Below, one piece after another: positions 20,825 through 29,736 of a stretch of 64,000 bases of DNA. The notes beneath the pieces are model-generated. The model made no database searches, was not told the origin of the DNA, and saw only the letters and a list, made by a program, of their open reading frames with translations. Position numbers and translations under genes: made by a program. Source of the stretch: Lujinxingia litoralis (lineage in GTDB: Bacteria > Myxococcota_A > Bradymonadia > Bradymonadales > Bradymonadaceae). Numbering within the stretch: position 1 is the first letter of the stretch; each line of letters starts with the position of its first letter. The stretch is from positions 1,072,914 to 1,136,913 of the forward strand of contig NZ_QHKO01000001.1 in assembly GCF_003260125.1 (NCBI RefSeq), read 5' to 3'.

Positions 20825-22020
20825 CTCATGGTACCCCCATCGTACAGACCGGCCTCCAGCGCCTCCTGACCGAACCCGAACGTCTCCAGGCCCTCCAGGG
20901 TCAACGACTGGGCCTGCTGGTCAATCCCACCAGCGTGACCAACGAGTTAGAGCACGCCATCGAGGCGCTGCGCGGCGCCGGCCTCAACATCGTGCGCCTC
21001 TTCGGACCGGAGCACGGTGTCCGCGCCGACGCCCAGGATATGGAAGTCGTCGAAGAGACCGTCGATCCCATCTCGGGATTGCCCTGCGTGAGCCTCTACG
21101 GCCACACCTTTGAGAGCCTCAAGCCGCGCCCGGAACACCTGGCAGGCCTCGATCGCGTCATCTGCGATATTCAGGACATTGGCGCTCGCTACTATACCTA
21201 CGTCTACACCATCGGACTGATGATGCAGGCCTGCGGTGAAGCAGGCATCCCCGTCACCGTGCTCGACCGCCCCAACCCCATCAACGGGATGGACATCGAG
21301 GGCAACATCGTTCTGGAGGGCTACAACTCCTTTGTGGGCATGCAACCCATCGCCACACGCCACGCCATGACCTGCGGCGAGCTCGCGCACTACTTTAACC
21401 GCTTCACCGACTGGCAATGCCAGCTCGACGTCGTCGAACTGCAGGGCTGGAAGCGCACCATGTGGTTTGACGACACCGGGCTCCCCTGGGTGATGCCCAG
21501 CCCCAACATGCCCACCCTGGAGACCGCCACCCTCTACCCGGGACAGTGCCTGATTGAGGGGACCAACCTCAGCGAAGCCCGCGGCACCACTCGCCCTTTT
21601 GAGCTTGTGGGAGCACCCTATGTTGACGCCCCGGCCTTAAAAGCCTACTTGGAATCTCTGGAGTTGGAGGGCGTGGCCTTTCGACTGGCAGCCTTTCGGC
21701 CCATGTTTCAAAAGCACGCCGGACAGACCTGCCGCGGTCTGCAGCTCCACATCACCGACCGCAACCGGCTCCGTAGCCTGACCTTAAGTTACGCTATCCT
21801 CACCGGTATCATTGCCCAGGGCTCCCGGGACTTTGGCTGGCGGGAGCAGGCCTACGAGTTTGTGCAAGACCGTCTGGCCATCGACCTGCTCCTCGGCGAC
21901 CCGGCCCAGCGCAGAGCGCTCGAAGATGGTGCCGATCCCCGCGCGTTGGCCGAGGCCAACCGCGTCGCCCGCGCCGACTTTGAAGCCCGCCGCACCGAAT
22001 GTTTGCTCTATCATGACTGA
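20821..22020 (+). CDS. namZ: Exo-beta-N-acetylmuramidase family protein (DUF1343)
   Basis: NamZ enzymes release terminal N-acetylmuramic acid from peptidoglycan chains. 399 residues match the family along their length, including NPTSVT, LFGPEHGVRAD (the Glu-His pair is the proposed catalytic site), DIQDIGARYYTY, LDRPNPING and LYPGQCLIEGTNLSEARGT. Most NamZ proteins are secreted, but this one has no signal peptide, so it may act on recycled muropeptide fragments in the cytoplasm. It overlaps the upstream membrane gene by 4 bp and the downstream nadD by 8 bp, so translation is probably coupled. Confidence 0.9.
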   Translation: MTHGTPIVQTGLQRLLTEPERLQALQGQRLGLLVNPTSVTNELEHAIEALRGAGLNIVRLFGPEHGVRADAQDMEVVEETVDPISGLPCVSLYGHTFESLKPRPEHLAGLDRVICDIQDIGARYYTYVYTIGLMMQACGEAGIPVTVLDRPNPINGMDIEGNIVLEGYNSFVGMQPIATRHAMTCGELAHYFNRFTDWQCQLDVVELQGWKRTMWFDDTGLPWVMPSPNMPTLETATLYPGQCLIEGTNLSEARGTTRPFELVGAPYVDAPALKAYLESLELEGVAFRLAAFRPMFQKHAGQTCRGLQLHITDRNRLRSLTLSYAILTGIIAQGSRDFGWREQAYEFVQDRLAIDLLLGDPAQRRALEDGADPRALAEANRVARADFEARRTECLLYHD

Positions 22021-22597
22021 CCCCAAGCACGTTGCGCTCTTTGGCGGAAGTTTCAACCCGCCGCATGTCTGTCACACCCTGGCCACACTCTGGGTCTTGC
22101 AGACCCAGGCCGTCGACGAGGTCTGGTGGATTCCCACCTACCAACACGCCTTCAACAAAGAGCTGGCCAGTTTTGAAGCGCGCGAAGCCATGTGTCAGGC
22201 CGCGCTTCACTCCTTAAACGATGTACGCGTCTGCACCATTGAGCGCGAACTCGGTGGAGAGAGCCGCACCATCGACACGGTGAGCGCGCTCCAGGAGCGC
22301 TACCCCCAGACCCGTTTTTCACTGGTCATCGGCGCCGACATCCTCTCGGAGGTCGACCGCTGGAAGCGCTGGGATGACCTGATGACGATGGTTGACCTGA
22401 TCGTCGTAGGCCGCCGAGGCCACGATCGCGACACGGCCCCGGATACAATCGATCTGGAGCTGCCCGACATCAGCTCCACGATCATCCGCGACGCCCTGGC
22501 CGCCTGCGACTACGAGAGCGTCCGCGCCTGGATCCCGGCCCGGGTCCTCGACATCGTCTCCGAACACCGCCTCTACCTGGGGTCGCGCTGCGCATGA
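22013..22597 (+). CDS. nadD: Nicotinate-nucleotide adenylyltransferase
   Basis: Makes nicotinate adenine dinucleotide from NaMN and ATP in NAD synthesis. 194 residues from the ATG at 22013; the open frame extends further up inside namZ but is not coding there. Nucleotidyltransferase motifs are present: GGSFNPPHVCH (the HxxH class motif) near the N-terminus, IGADIL in the middle and SSTIIRD near the C-terminus. The length is normal for NadD. The start lies inside the end of namZ and the stop overlaps the next gene by 4 bp. Confidence 0.92.
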   Translation: MTDPKHVALFGGSFNPPHVCHTLATLWVLQTQAVDEVWWIPTYQHAFNKELASFEAREAMCQAALHSLNDVRVCTIERELGGESRTIDTVSALQERYPQTRFSLVIGADILSEVDRWKRWDDLMTMVDLIVVGRRGHDRDTAPDTIDLELPDISSTIIRDALAACDYESVRAWIPARVLDIVSEHRLYLGSRCA

Positions 22598-23472
22598 GCA
22601 CTTCTTCAACCCACGCTCTCCCCTGGATCATCGTCGGATACGGCCGCGTCGGCCAGGCGCTCGATCTGCTCGCCAACCAGCTCGGCGCAACCGTGGTGGC
22701 CACCTGGAACCGCACCGAAGACGCCGCGCGGGCCGCCCCCGGCGGCCCGGGCCAGCGCACCTTCGGTGCGCTGCCGCAGCCGCTGACACCCCACCTCCAG
22801 CGCCCGGCGCTGGTCTGGATCACGGTCGTGGATGACGCCATCGCCCGCATCACCCGAACCCTGGCCGAGCACATCGCCCCTGGCTCCATCCTTGTGCACA
22901 CCTCCGGGAGCCTGGCCAGCACCGAGCTGAGACCGGCCCCCCGGGGCTGCTCCGTGGCCTCGTTGCATCCCCTCCAGGCTATCACCGAGCCTGTGCGCGC
23001 GGTCCAACGCTTCCATCGCACCTTCTGGAGCGTCGAGGGCGACGACCTGGCGGTCGAGCATCTCCAAACACTGCTGGGGCCGGTCGGGATCGCCCCGCAG
23101 CGCATCGCCCCCGACACCAAACCCTACTACCACGCGGCAGCCGTCACCGCGGCCAACCTCCTGGTCAGTCTGATCGACGCCTCGATCGACATCGCCACCC
23201 GTGCCGACATCGATCCCGACATCGCTCGCACCGCCCTGGTGGAGCTCGCCGGTTCCAGCCTGGATAACCTCAGCCGCAATCCCCCGGCTGACGCACTCAG
23301 CGGTCCGGTGGCCCGGGGCGATGAACACACCATCTCCCAGCACCGCGAGGCACTACAGCGCCTGAGCGATGCCCCCGATCTTCTGCAAATCTACGATCTG
23401 CTCACCGCCCGGGCACGCCGGCTGATGCAGAGCACCGCCGACACCATCCCCCCCGATGAATCAGCATCCTGA
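22594..23472 (+). CDS. Rossmann-fold/DUF2520 oxidoreductase-like protein
   Basis: 292 residues. The N-terminal Rossmann domain has a glycine-rich loop (IIVGYGRVGQAL) and later LVWITVVDDAI, so an NAD(P)-type cofactor is likely. The C-terminal half is the helical DUF2520 domain (KPYYHAAAVTAANLLVSL, LSGPVARGDEHTI). Relatives are annotated as putative dehydrogenases without a firm substrate. Its gene is often near those for NAD, pantothenate or nucleotide metabolism, which fits the 4-bp overlap with nadD. Last gene of the plus-strand cluster, converging on the clp gene. Confidence 0.85.
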   Translation: MSTSSTHALPWIIVGYGRVGQALDLLANQLGATVVATWNRTEDAARAAPGGPGQRTFGALPQPLTPHLQRPALVWITVVDDAIARITRTLAEHIAPGSILVHTSGSLASTELRPAPRGCSVASLHPLQAITEPVRAVQRFHRTFWSVEGDDLAVEHLQTLLGPVGIAPQRIAPDTKPYYHAAAVTAANLLVSLIDASIDIATRADIDPDIARTALVELAGSSLDNLSRNPPADALSGPVARGDEHTISQHREALQRLSDAPDLLQIYDLLTARARRLMQSTADTIPPDESAS

Positions 23473-23478
23473 CCGCCC

Positions 23479-26361
23479 TCAGGCTACGGTCTCACACCCC
23501 AGCCGATCCCCCTGGACCACCACCCGGACCGTCCCACCGCGGCTCACGCGCCCCGACAAGATCTCCTGAGCCACCGCCCCCTCGACCAGACGCTGAATCG
23601 TCTGACGCATCGGACGAGCGCCCAGCTTCGGGTCGTAACCACCATGCTCAATGAGGTGGTCGACGACATGCTCACCGAACTCCAGGCGAATCGAGCTCTC
23701 CTCCCACAGTCGGTGCTGGCTGTCTCCCAGCTGAAGATACGCGATGCGTGCAACCTCACCGCGCGTCAGGGGCATAAACACCAATCGCTCATCGATGCGG
23801 TTCCACAGCTCCGGCGTAAAGTGCCCACGCGCAGACTCCAGCACCTGTCCGCGGAGTTCCTCGCGCTGTCGTCCTTCTTCACGCTGCGCACTGCCACCGG
23901 CGCCGGCGCCAAAGCCGATGCGAGCACTCCGGCTGGCCGTCGGCAGCTTATCAAAAGCCTCGGCGCCCAGGTTGCTCGTCATGATCACAAGCGTATTGGA
24001 GAAGTCCACCTGGCGGCCGCGCCCGTCGGTAAGGCGCCCCTCATCAAAGAGCTGCAGGAGGAGGTTGAGCACGTCGGGGTGAGCCTTCTCGATCTCGTCG
24101 AGCAGCACCACCTGGTAGGGGCGCTGGCGCACCGCCTCGGTGAGCTGTCCGCCCTGCTCATAGCCCACATACCCGGGAGGCGCACCGATGAAGCGGCTCA
24201 CCGAGTGCGACTCCATAAACTCCGACATGTCCAGGCGCACAATGGCGTCACGATCATGAAACAAAAAGTCCGCCAGCACCTTGACCATCTCGGTCTTCCC
24301 GACCCCGGTCGGCCCCAGAAAAAGCAGGCTGCCAATGGGGCGCTGGCTGCGAAAACCCGCGTAATTGCGCCGGATGAGCTCCGAGATCGTCTTGACGCTG
24401 TCCAGATGCCCCACGACCCCCTCGGAGAGAAACGTCTCCATGTGCAAAAAGCGCTCGCGATCGCTGCCGGTCAGCCGGTCGGCCGGAATGCCGGCCACGT
24501 CAGCCACCACACGCGCAATCGCCTCCCGATCGATCGTTTTAATCCCCTGACGCGCCGCCCGACTTCCCGCCAGATCGAGCACACCGATGGCCTTATCCGG
24601 GAGCTGACGGTCATGCACATAGCGCACCGACAACCCCACCGTAGCGGCCAGCGCGTCCGGCGTGTAGGTCACTCCGTGGTGACGCTCATAGTGCGTGCGC
24701 ACCCCTTCAATGATGCGCAGCGCGGTCTCCTCATCGGGCTCGTCCACCGTCACCGTCTGAAAGCGCCGCTCAAACGCCGGGTCGCCCTCAATGAACTTGC
24801 GGTACTCATCATGCGTGGTGGCCCCCACACAGGGGAACTTCCCACGGGCGAGCGCGGTCTTGAGTTCGTTGGCCGCATCGGTGCCGTCGCCGCTGGCTCC
24901 GGCCGAGAGCCAGGTATGAACTTCGTCAAGAAAGACGATGATCTGCCCCTCGCCGCGCGCGACCTCATCCTTAATCCCCAGCAGGCGCTCCGAGAAGCTG
25001 CCGCGCAGATGCGTCCCGCTTAAGAGGCGGCCCATCTCCAGCTCAATGATCACCCGCTCGCCAAAGGCGATGCCGCCGCGCGCCATCTCCACCAAACGGC
25101 ACGCCAGCCCTTCGACCACTGCGGTCTTACCCACCCCCGGCTCCCCAACCAGCAGGGGGTTGTTGGAGCGACGTTTGCCCAGGATGTCGATCAGCTGGGC
25201 GATCTCAATGTCACGCCCGACCACCGGATCGATATGAGCCAGCGCCGCCTCCGCGGTGAGGTTGCGTCCGTAGCGCGTCAGACACGGAAAATCGTCTTCA
25301 TCAAGCGCATAGCGCGCTGCCAGGTCTTCGTCGGGACGAGGCAACTCCAGGGCCGGCGGCGCGGGCGCAATCTCCACCACCTCCCGGGAGAGCTCTTCAG
25401 CGGGCGACTCCGCATCGGCCACCGGGTTGAGCCCACCTCTGGCGAGCAGGCGCTCGGCCAGGCTGCGCGCGGTCTTGCGGGCATCATCAATGACCTCCGC
25501 GCCCTGCGCATCCTCGCCACTCCCCGGGAGTTCAGGCGCCTCCGGCTGCACCACCGGGTTGGGTCGGGTCGCCTGACGGGGTCTCCCCCCGCGGTTGATC
25601 CCCGGGTGGTTATCCAGCGAAAGCCCGCCACCGGACTCCCGCAAAGCATCAATGCTGCCGCGCCCCGCGCGCACGCGACCAGCCCCCTCCCTACCTTCGG
25701 GGCGCGGGCGCACCCGAGGCGAAGGCAACGCAGGCTTGCGCTCTTCGGGCTGCGGCCTCTCGGGGGCCGGCGGCTCCAACTCCGGGCCACGGGCCTCCAC
25801 CGGCGCAGCACCTCGCGCCGCCACGCCGCGTCCCGAACTAAAGAAGGGATGCAACCCGATCGGGCTCAGCGAAGGCTCCACAGGCTCGGCACGCTCCTGG
25901 CGACTGCCCCGCCGGGAGGCCGGCAACACCTCGCTGCGCTGATAGCGCGGCGGCACCGGCTGCGACGCCGTCGCGTAGCTCATCACCGCGGCGCGAATTG
26001 CGCCGACATTGGCTCCCGACGCCGACAACAGCCCGTAGGCCTGGCCCCGCGTCTCTCGGATCAGCCCGGCCAGAAGATGCAGACTCGTCACAGCCTCCGC
26101 CCGGGCGCTCTGCGCCAGACGCTGACTGCGATCGCTGACCCGCGCCATCACATCGACGCTCTCCGCACGCTCACGCCCCAGCGCGTCGCGCATCTGCCCC
26201 ACCGAGATCGCTCGATCCGTTAAAAAGGTCGCCGCCTGGTTGGGCACCTCAAAGAGCGCCAGGAGTACGTGGCCACTGCTTAAGCGCTCCCCGCGGCGCT
26301 CGGCTAACTTCTGGGCCTGCTGATAGACAGATCCCACTTCGCGACTCAGAGGTAGACTCAT
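23479..26361 (-). CDS. ClpA/ClpC-like AAA+ unfoldase with long disordered linker
   Basis: 960 residues from the ATG at 26361. There is a Clp N-domain (~1-145), then ~170 residues of Pro/Arg/Glu-rich disorder, AAA-1 (GEPGVGKTAVVEGLA, IIVFLDEVHTW) and AAA-2 (GPTGVGKTEMVKVLA, VVLLDEIEKAHPD). No coiled-coil M-domain separates the modules, so it is nearer to ClpA than to ClpB or ClpC. A RIGFGAGAGG segment lies where ClpP-binding IGF/L loops occur, so it may feed ClpP, but no clpP or clpS is in the window. The usual ClpA linker is far shorter. GGAGG lies about 11 bases before the start. Confidence 0.9.
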   Translation of the reverse strand: MSLPLSREVGSVYQQAQKLAERRGERLSSGHVLLALFEVPNQAATFLTDRAISVGQMRDALGRERAESVDVMARVSDRSQRLAQSARAEAVTSLHLLAGLIRETRGQAYGLLSASGANVGAIRAAVMSYATASQPVPPRYQRSEVLPASRRGSRQERAEPVEPSLSPIGLHPFFSSGRGVAARGAAPVEARGPELEPPAPERPQPEERKPALPSPRVRPRPEGREGAGRVRAGRGSIDALRESGGGLSLDNHPGINRGGRPRQATRPNPVVQPEAPELPGSGEDAQGAEVIDDARKTARSLAERLLARGGLNPVADAESPAEELSREVVEIAPAPPALELPRPDEDLAARYALDEDDFPCLTRYGRNLTAEAALAHIDPVVGRDIEIAQLIDILGKRRSNNPLLVGEPGVGKTAVVEGLACRLVEMARGGIAFGERVIIELEMGRLLSGTHLRGSFSERLLGIKDEVARGEGQIIVFLDEVHTWLSAGASGDGTDAANELKTALARGKFPCVGATTHDEYRKFIEGDPAFERRFQTVTVDEPDEETALRIIEGVRTHYERHHGVTYTPDALAATVGLSVRYVHDRQLPDKAIGVLDLAGSRAARQGIKTIDREAIARVVADVAGIPADRLTGSDRERFLHMETFLSEGVVGHLDSVKTISELIRRNYAGFRSQRPIGSLLFLGPTGVGKTEMVKVLADFLFHDRDAIVRLDMSEFMESHSVSRFIGAPPGYVGYEQGGQLTEAVRQRPYQVVLLDEIEKAHPDVLNLLLQLFDEGRLTDGRGRQVDFSNTLVIMTSNLGAEAFDKLPTASRSARIGFGAGAGGSAQREEGRQREELRGQVLESARGHFTPELWNRIDERLVFMPLTRGEVARIAYLQLGDSQHRLWEESSIRLEFGEHVVDHLIEHGGYDPKLGARPMRQTIQRLVEGAVAQEILSGRVSRGGTVRVVVQGDRLGCETVA

Positions 26362-26590
26362 CCTTGCTCGTGCCTCCGGGCGGTACAAATTCCAACAACT
26401 TCTCGGTGTCATCCACTTCAGGTTGCCGCGAAGCTATCACCGGCGACTCACCCCGGTAAAGCACCTTTGCCCGAAGCACACGCACCGGGCCTTGCCCACG
26501 CAGCAGGCATGCTCAATACTTCTGAGGCCTTCAACCGGCCAGCCCTTTTTTTAAAAAGCGCCCCTGTCCCCTCTTATTGATGGAGTCCCC

Positions 26591-26983
26591 GTGACTGAGA
26601 AGATCATCGTTCGTACCGAAAACGCCCCCGCCGCCATCGGCCCCTACTCTCAGGCCGTGGGGTATAACGGGCTCTACTTTGTCAGCGGTCAGATCGCGCT
26701 CGATCCCTCCTCCGGCGAATTGGTCGAGGGCGGTGTCGAGATTCAAACTCGCCAGGTGATGGCCAACCTCGAAGCGGTGCTCGCTGCCGCCGGCCTGAAC
26801 TTCACGCACGTGCTCCGCTCCACCATCTTTCTTAAAAACATGCAGGACTTCTCCAAGGTCAACGCCATCTACGGGGCATTCTTCGACGAGAACCCTCCGG
26901 CCAGAGCCTGCGTGGAAGTCTCGCGTCTTCCCAAAGACGTCCTCGTTGAGATCGACGTGATTGCCGCCTCCCCCACCGAGTAA
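26591..26983 (+). CDS. ridA: RidA (YjgF/YER057c/UK114) enamine/imine deaminase
   Basis: 130 residues. RidA hydrolyses reactive 2-aminoacrylate-type enamines made by PLP enzymes. The family pattern is complete: PAAIGPYSQAV, YFVSGQIALDP, NLEAVLAAAG, and PPARACVEVSRLP with the catalytic Arg, then VEIDVIA at the end. It starts with GTG, preceded by GGAG at good spacing. The gene diverges from clp and is followed after 11 bp by the MepA-like lipoprotein gene, possibly cotranscribed. Confidence 0.95.
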   Translation: MTEKIIVRTENAPAAIGPYSQAVGYNGLYFVSGQIALDPSSGELVEGGVEIQTRQVMANLEAVLAAAGLNFTHVLRSTIFLKNMQDFSKVNAIYGAFFDENPPARACVEVSRLPKDVLVEIDVIAASPTE

Positions 26984-26994
26984 CCCCAACGATC

Positions 26995-28881
26995 ATGCTC
27001 CGTCTCCCCGGCCTCAACTCCGCGCTGCGGCGCGCTCGCCACTCACGCGGGGCGGGCGCGCTCCTCTGCCTGCTCGGCCTCCTCGTCGGCTGCCAGAGCC
27101 TGGCCGCCCCGGCGGCGACCCCGACGCCGGCCGCCCCGGTGGCGGCTGCGGCGCCCGCTCCGCCACCACCACCTTCGCCGCCGCCCTACGTGGAGCCTCC
27201 CCGCCCGGGCCCCGAACACTGGGTGCTGCCGGAGATCGGGGTCTCCCAGCCCTATTTCCCCCTCCTTCCCGGCGATGACACGCAGGCCTCCCGCTCGATC
27301 GGTGATGTGGTCAACGGACATCTCTACAACGCGCAGGCCCTCCCCCTGCCCCATCCCCACATGGCCATTCTGGAGGTCCAACGCACCCGCGGGCTCCTCT
27401 ACACCTCCGAGCCCATGGTCGCGCTGATCGAAGACGCCGCCGCGCACTTAGCCGATCGGCACCCGGGCAGTGTAGTTTACCTGGGCAACTTCGGGCGCAA
27501 GGGTGGCGGCGACATCCCCTACTCGGTCAGTCATAACAATGGCCGCGACGCCGATCTGGCCATCTTCATGCTCGACCCACAGGGCCAGCCGGTGGTCGCC
27601 CACGACCTGCTCCCCCTCGACGAGCAGGGCACCTTCACCGGGGAGCCCGGCAGCGAGTTCGAAGGCCTGGAGGTGCGCTTTGACCCGACCCGCAACTGGA
27701 CCCTGGTCGAAGGGCTCCTGCAATCCAACGCTGCCGAGCTGCAGTACATCTTCATCTCCAACCCCTTGCGCCAGATGCTACTGGCGGAGGGACGACGCCA
27801 GGGCGCCTCGGCCGCCACGCTCCAACGCGCAGCCACCCTCCTTGTGCAGCCCGGGGGAGCGCTGCCGCATAACGATCACTTCCACCTGCGCATCCACTGC
27901 GCCCCCGAAGATCTGGCATCGGGCTGCCAGGAACGCGGCCGCCGCGGCCCGGGCTTTCGCCCCGACCTCCGGGCGCGGCGTGAGGCCATCGCGCGGGCCA
28001 ACACCTATCTGAATGACGCCACCCCGGCGCTCCGAGCGCGCGCGATCGAACGCCTGGCACTCCTGCGCGTCTCCACCGCCTCGGCAGCCGTCATCGAGCG
28101 CTTAAGCGATCCTTCGCCCCGGGTGCGCGCCGCGGCCGCCCGGGCGCTCCCCGAACTCGGCCGCCACAGCCGAGCCCTGAGCGCGCGCCTGGAGCACGAG
28201 ACTCATCCCCGCGTGGTCGCGGAACTCATCCACGCACTCTCCCAGGTCCCGGGCGACGACGCCCTCCACGCCCTGACATCGGCGCTCACCCGTACCCGCA
28301 CAGTGGATCTGGGTCCCTCCGGCCAGCTCCCCTTAAGCGCCCTGGCCGCCGAAGCCCTGGCCCGCCGCGACGATCCTCGCCCGGTGCCCTTTCTCATCGA
28401 GGCCCTCGACCAGGCCGATCCGCTCACCCGTCGCCAGATCGCTCACGCGCTGCGCATCCTGACCAACCACGATCTGGGCGCCGTGGCCCACGCCCTCGAC
28501 ACGCGCCCCGACGCCGACTCCCCGGCCGCCCTCTGGCGAGCCTGGTACCAGGAGCACCAAAACCTCGATCGCGATCAGTGGCTGGCCCGCGGCTTCCAGC
28601 TCGCCGGCTTCCCGGTCGAAGAACTCAGCCTGAGCCACGTCTGGGACCTCTGCCAGGCCGTCGCCGAAGCCCCGCATATCAGCTACAACGCCCAGCGCAC
28701 CCTGATGCGCCTCTCCGGCAACGAGCCGGCCAGCCTCTCCTGGCCTCGCCACGACGCCAACTTCTACTGGCGCCGCTGGTTTGAACGCCGCTGGCAACGC
28801 ATGGGTTTGCCGCCAATGCCCCCCGAATTGACCACCCTGGGGCCCAACAACCCCTACGCCGCCAGCGACGATAACGACTGA
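26995..28881 (+). CDS. MepA-type murein endopeptidase fused to HEAT repeats, lipoprotein
   Basis: 628 residues. The signal peptide ends in a LLVGC lipobox and is followed by a Pro/Ala-rich linker. Residues ~80-320 match the penicillin-insensitive murein endopeptidase MepA, a LAS-type zinc enzyme cutting D-Ala-mDAP crosslinks: SHNNGRDADL supplies His and Asp, and HNDHFHLRI the C-terminal HxH. Residues ~340-600 are HEAT-like helical repeats (RLSDPSPRVRAAAARALPEL, RRQIAHALRILTNHD), absent from E. coli MepA and presumably for protein binding. It should act in the periplasm, anchored to a membrane. The start has no strong ribosome site. Confidence 0.87.
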   Translation: MLRLPGLNSALRRARHSRGAGALLCLLGLLVGCQSLAAPAATPTPAAPVAAAAPAPPPPPSPPPYVEPPRPGPEHWVLPEIGVSQPYFPLLPGDDTQASRSIGDVVNGHLYNAQALPLPHPHMAILEVQRTRGLLYTSEPMVALIEDAAAHLADRHPGSVVYLGNFGRKGGGDIPYSVSHNNGRDADLAIFMLDPQGQPVVAHDLLPLDEQGTFTGEPGSEFEGLEVRFDPTRNWTLVEGLLQSNAAELQYIFISNPLRQMLLAEGRRQGASAATLQRAATLLVQPGGALPHNDHFHLRIHCAPEDLASGCQERGRRGPGFRPDLRARREAIARANTYLNDATPALRARAIERLALLRVSTASAAVIERLSDPSPRVRAAAARALPELGRHSRALSARLEHETHPRVVAELIHALSQVPGDDALHALTSALTRTRTVDLGPSGQLPLSALAAEALARRDDPRPVPFLIEALDQADPLTRRQIAHALRILTNHDLGAVAHALDTRPDADSPAALWRAWYQEHQNLDRDQWLARGFQLAGFPVEELSLSHVWDLCQAVAEAPHISYNAQRTLMRLSGNEPASLSWPRHDANFYWRRWFERRWQRMGLPPMPPELTTLGPNNPYAASDDND

Positions 28882-29033
28882 CCGGCGCCCCATTCTTGAG
28901 CGCATACGTCACCTTTACATGTCGCATCACGAGGGGATACACTCAGCCTAACTTCAGGCCCCTCCATCTGAGCCAGGCGCGGTGCCCGCTGGCCACCGCA
29001 GCTTCGGCCCCCACTCCACACTGGTGTCTGCTC

Positions 29034-29675
29034 TTGAAACGCCCCGTGTCGCACCTGCTCTTCGCCCTTCTCCTGGCTCCCCTGGCGCTCGGCACCACCG
29101 CCTGCTCCGGGGAACTCGACCCGACCAGTCCGGGCGATGCCTACACCCTGTTTCGCGATGCCCTCTTTGAAAAAGAGGAGGACATCGTCTGGGAGCGCCT
29201 CGATCCCGAGAGCCACGCCTACTTTCAGGCCCGCTACGAGCGCCTCGTTCAGATGAACGAGCTCATCGAAAGCTACCTGCCGCAGACCGACCACCGCCTG
29301 GCCCGCAGCCAGTCCGGTGCCGAGCTGATCGCCAGTGTCAGCGACGGCCGCGAACTCTTTGATTACGTCTTTGAAAAGGCACAGATGCCTCAAGACGACG
29401 CCATCATCTTTGGCTCCGGCATCCAGGAAATTCGCGTCTCCGAGGATGGCAAAAGCGCGCTGGTCCTGACCCGCGGTCAGCAGGAATTTGTCATGGCTCA
29501 GGCCGAAGATGAGGCCTGGCAGATCAACCTGGTCGACTCCGGCGACTTCCTGGACACTTCGTTCGGATGGCTCACCCGCAACGAAGAAGCCCTGGCCAAG
29601 ACCGTGGAAGATCTCATCGCGGAGGAGCGCCAGAAACGCGAGGCGATCATCGCCGAGTTGATGAACCTCAACTAA
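29034..29675 (+). CDS. Putative lipoprotein of unknown function
   Basis: 213 residues if translation begins at the TTG at 29034, which puts Lys-Arg directly before a signal helix (LLFALLLAPLALGTTAC) with a Cys in lipobox position. An upstream in-frame ATG at 28896 would place the signal peptide at residue 48 and is less likely. The mature part is helical and acidic, with segments such as DAYTLFRDALFEKEEDIVWE and EDLIAEERQKREAIIAEL. It precedes the kinase gene by 61 bp and may be cotranscribed with it. No family recognised. Confidence 0.6.
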   Translation: MKRPVSHLLFALLLAPLALGTTACSGELDPTSPGDAYTLFRDALFEKEEDIVWERLDPESHAYFQARYERLVQMNELIESYLPQTDHRLARSQSGAELIASVSDGRELFDYVFEKAQMPQDDAIIFGSGIQEIRVSEDGKSALVLTRGQQEFVMAQAEDEAWQINLVDSGDFLDTSFGWLTRNEEALAKTVEDLIAEERQKREAIIAELMNLN

Positions 29676-29736
29676 CGCGCTGGCGGCACAAATCCGGCCT
29701 GCGGTATCCCTTCCCTCGCGAAGATGGCGCGACGCT

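Noticed and set aside
23644..25023. 459-codon plus-strand frame inside the clp gene
   Set aside because: Arg/His-rich shadow opposite conserved AAA+ motifs.
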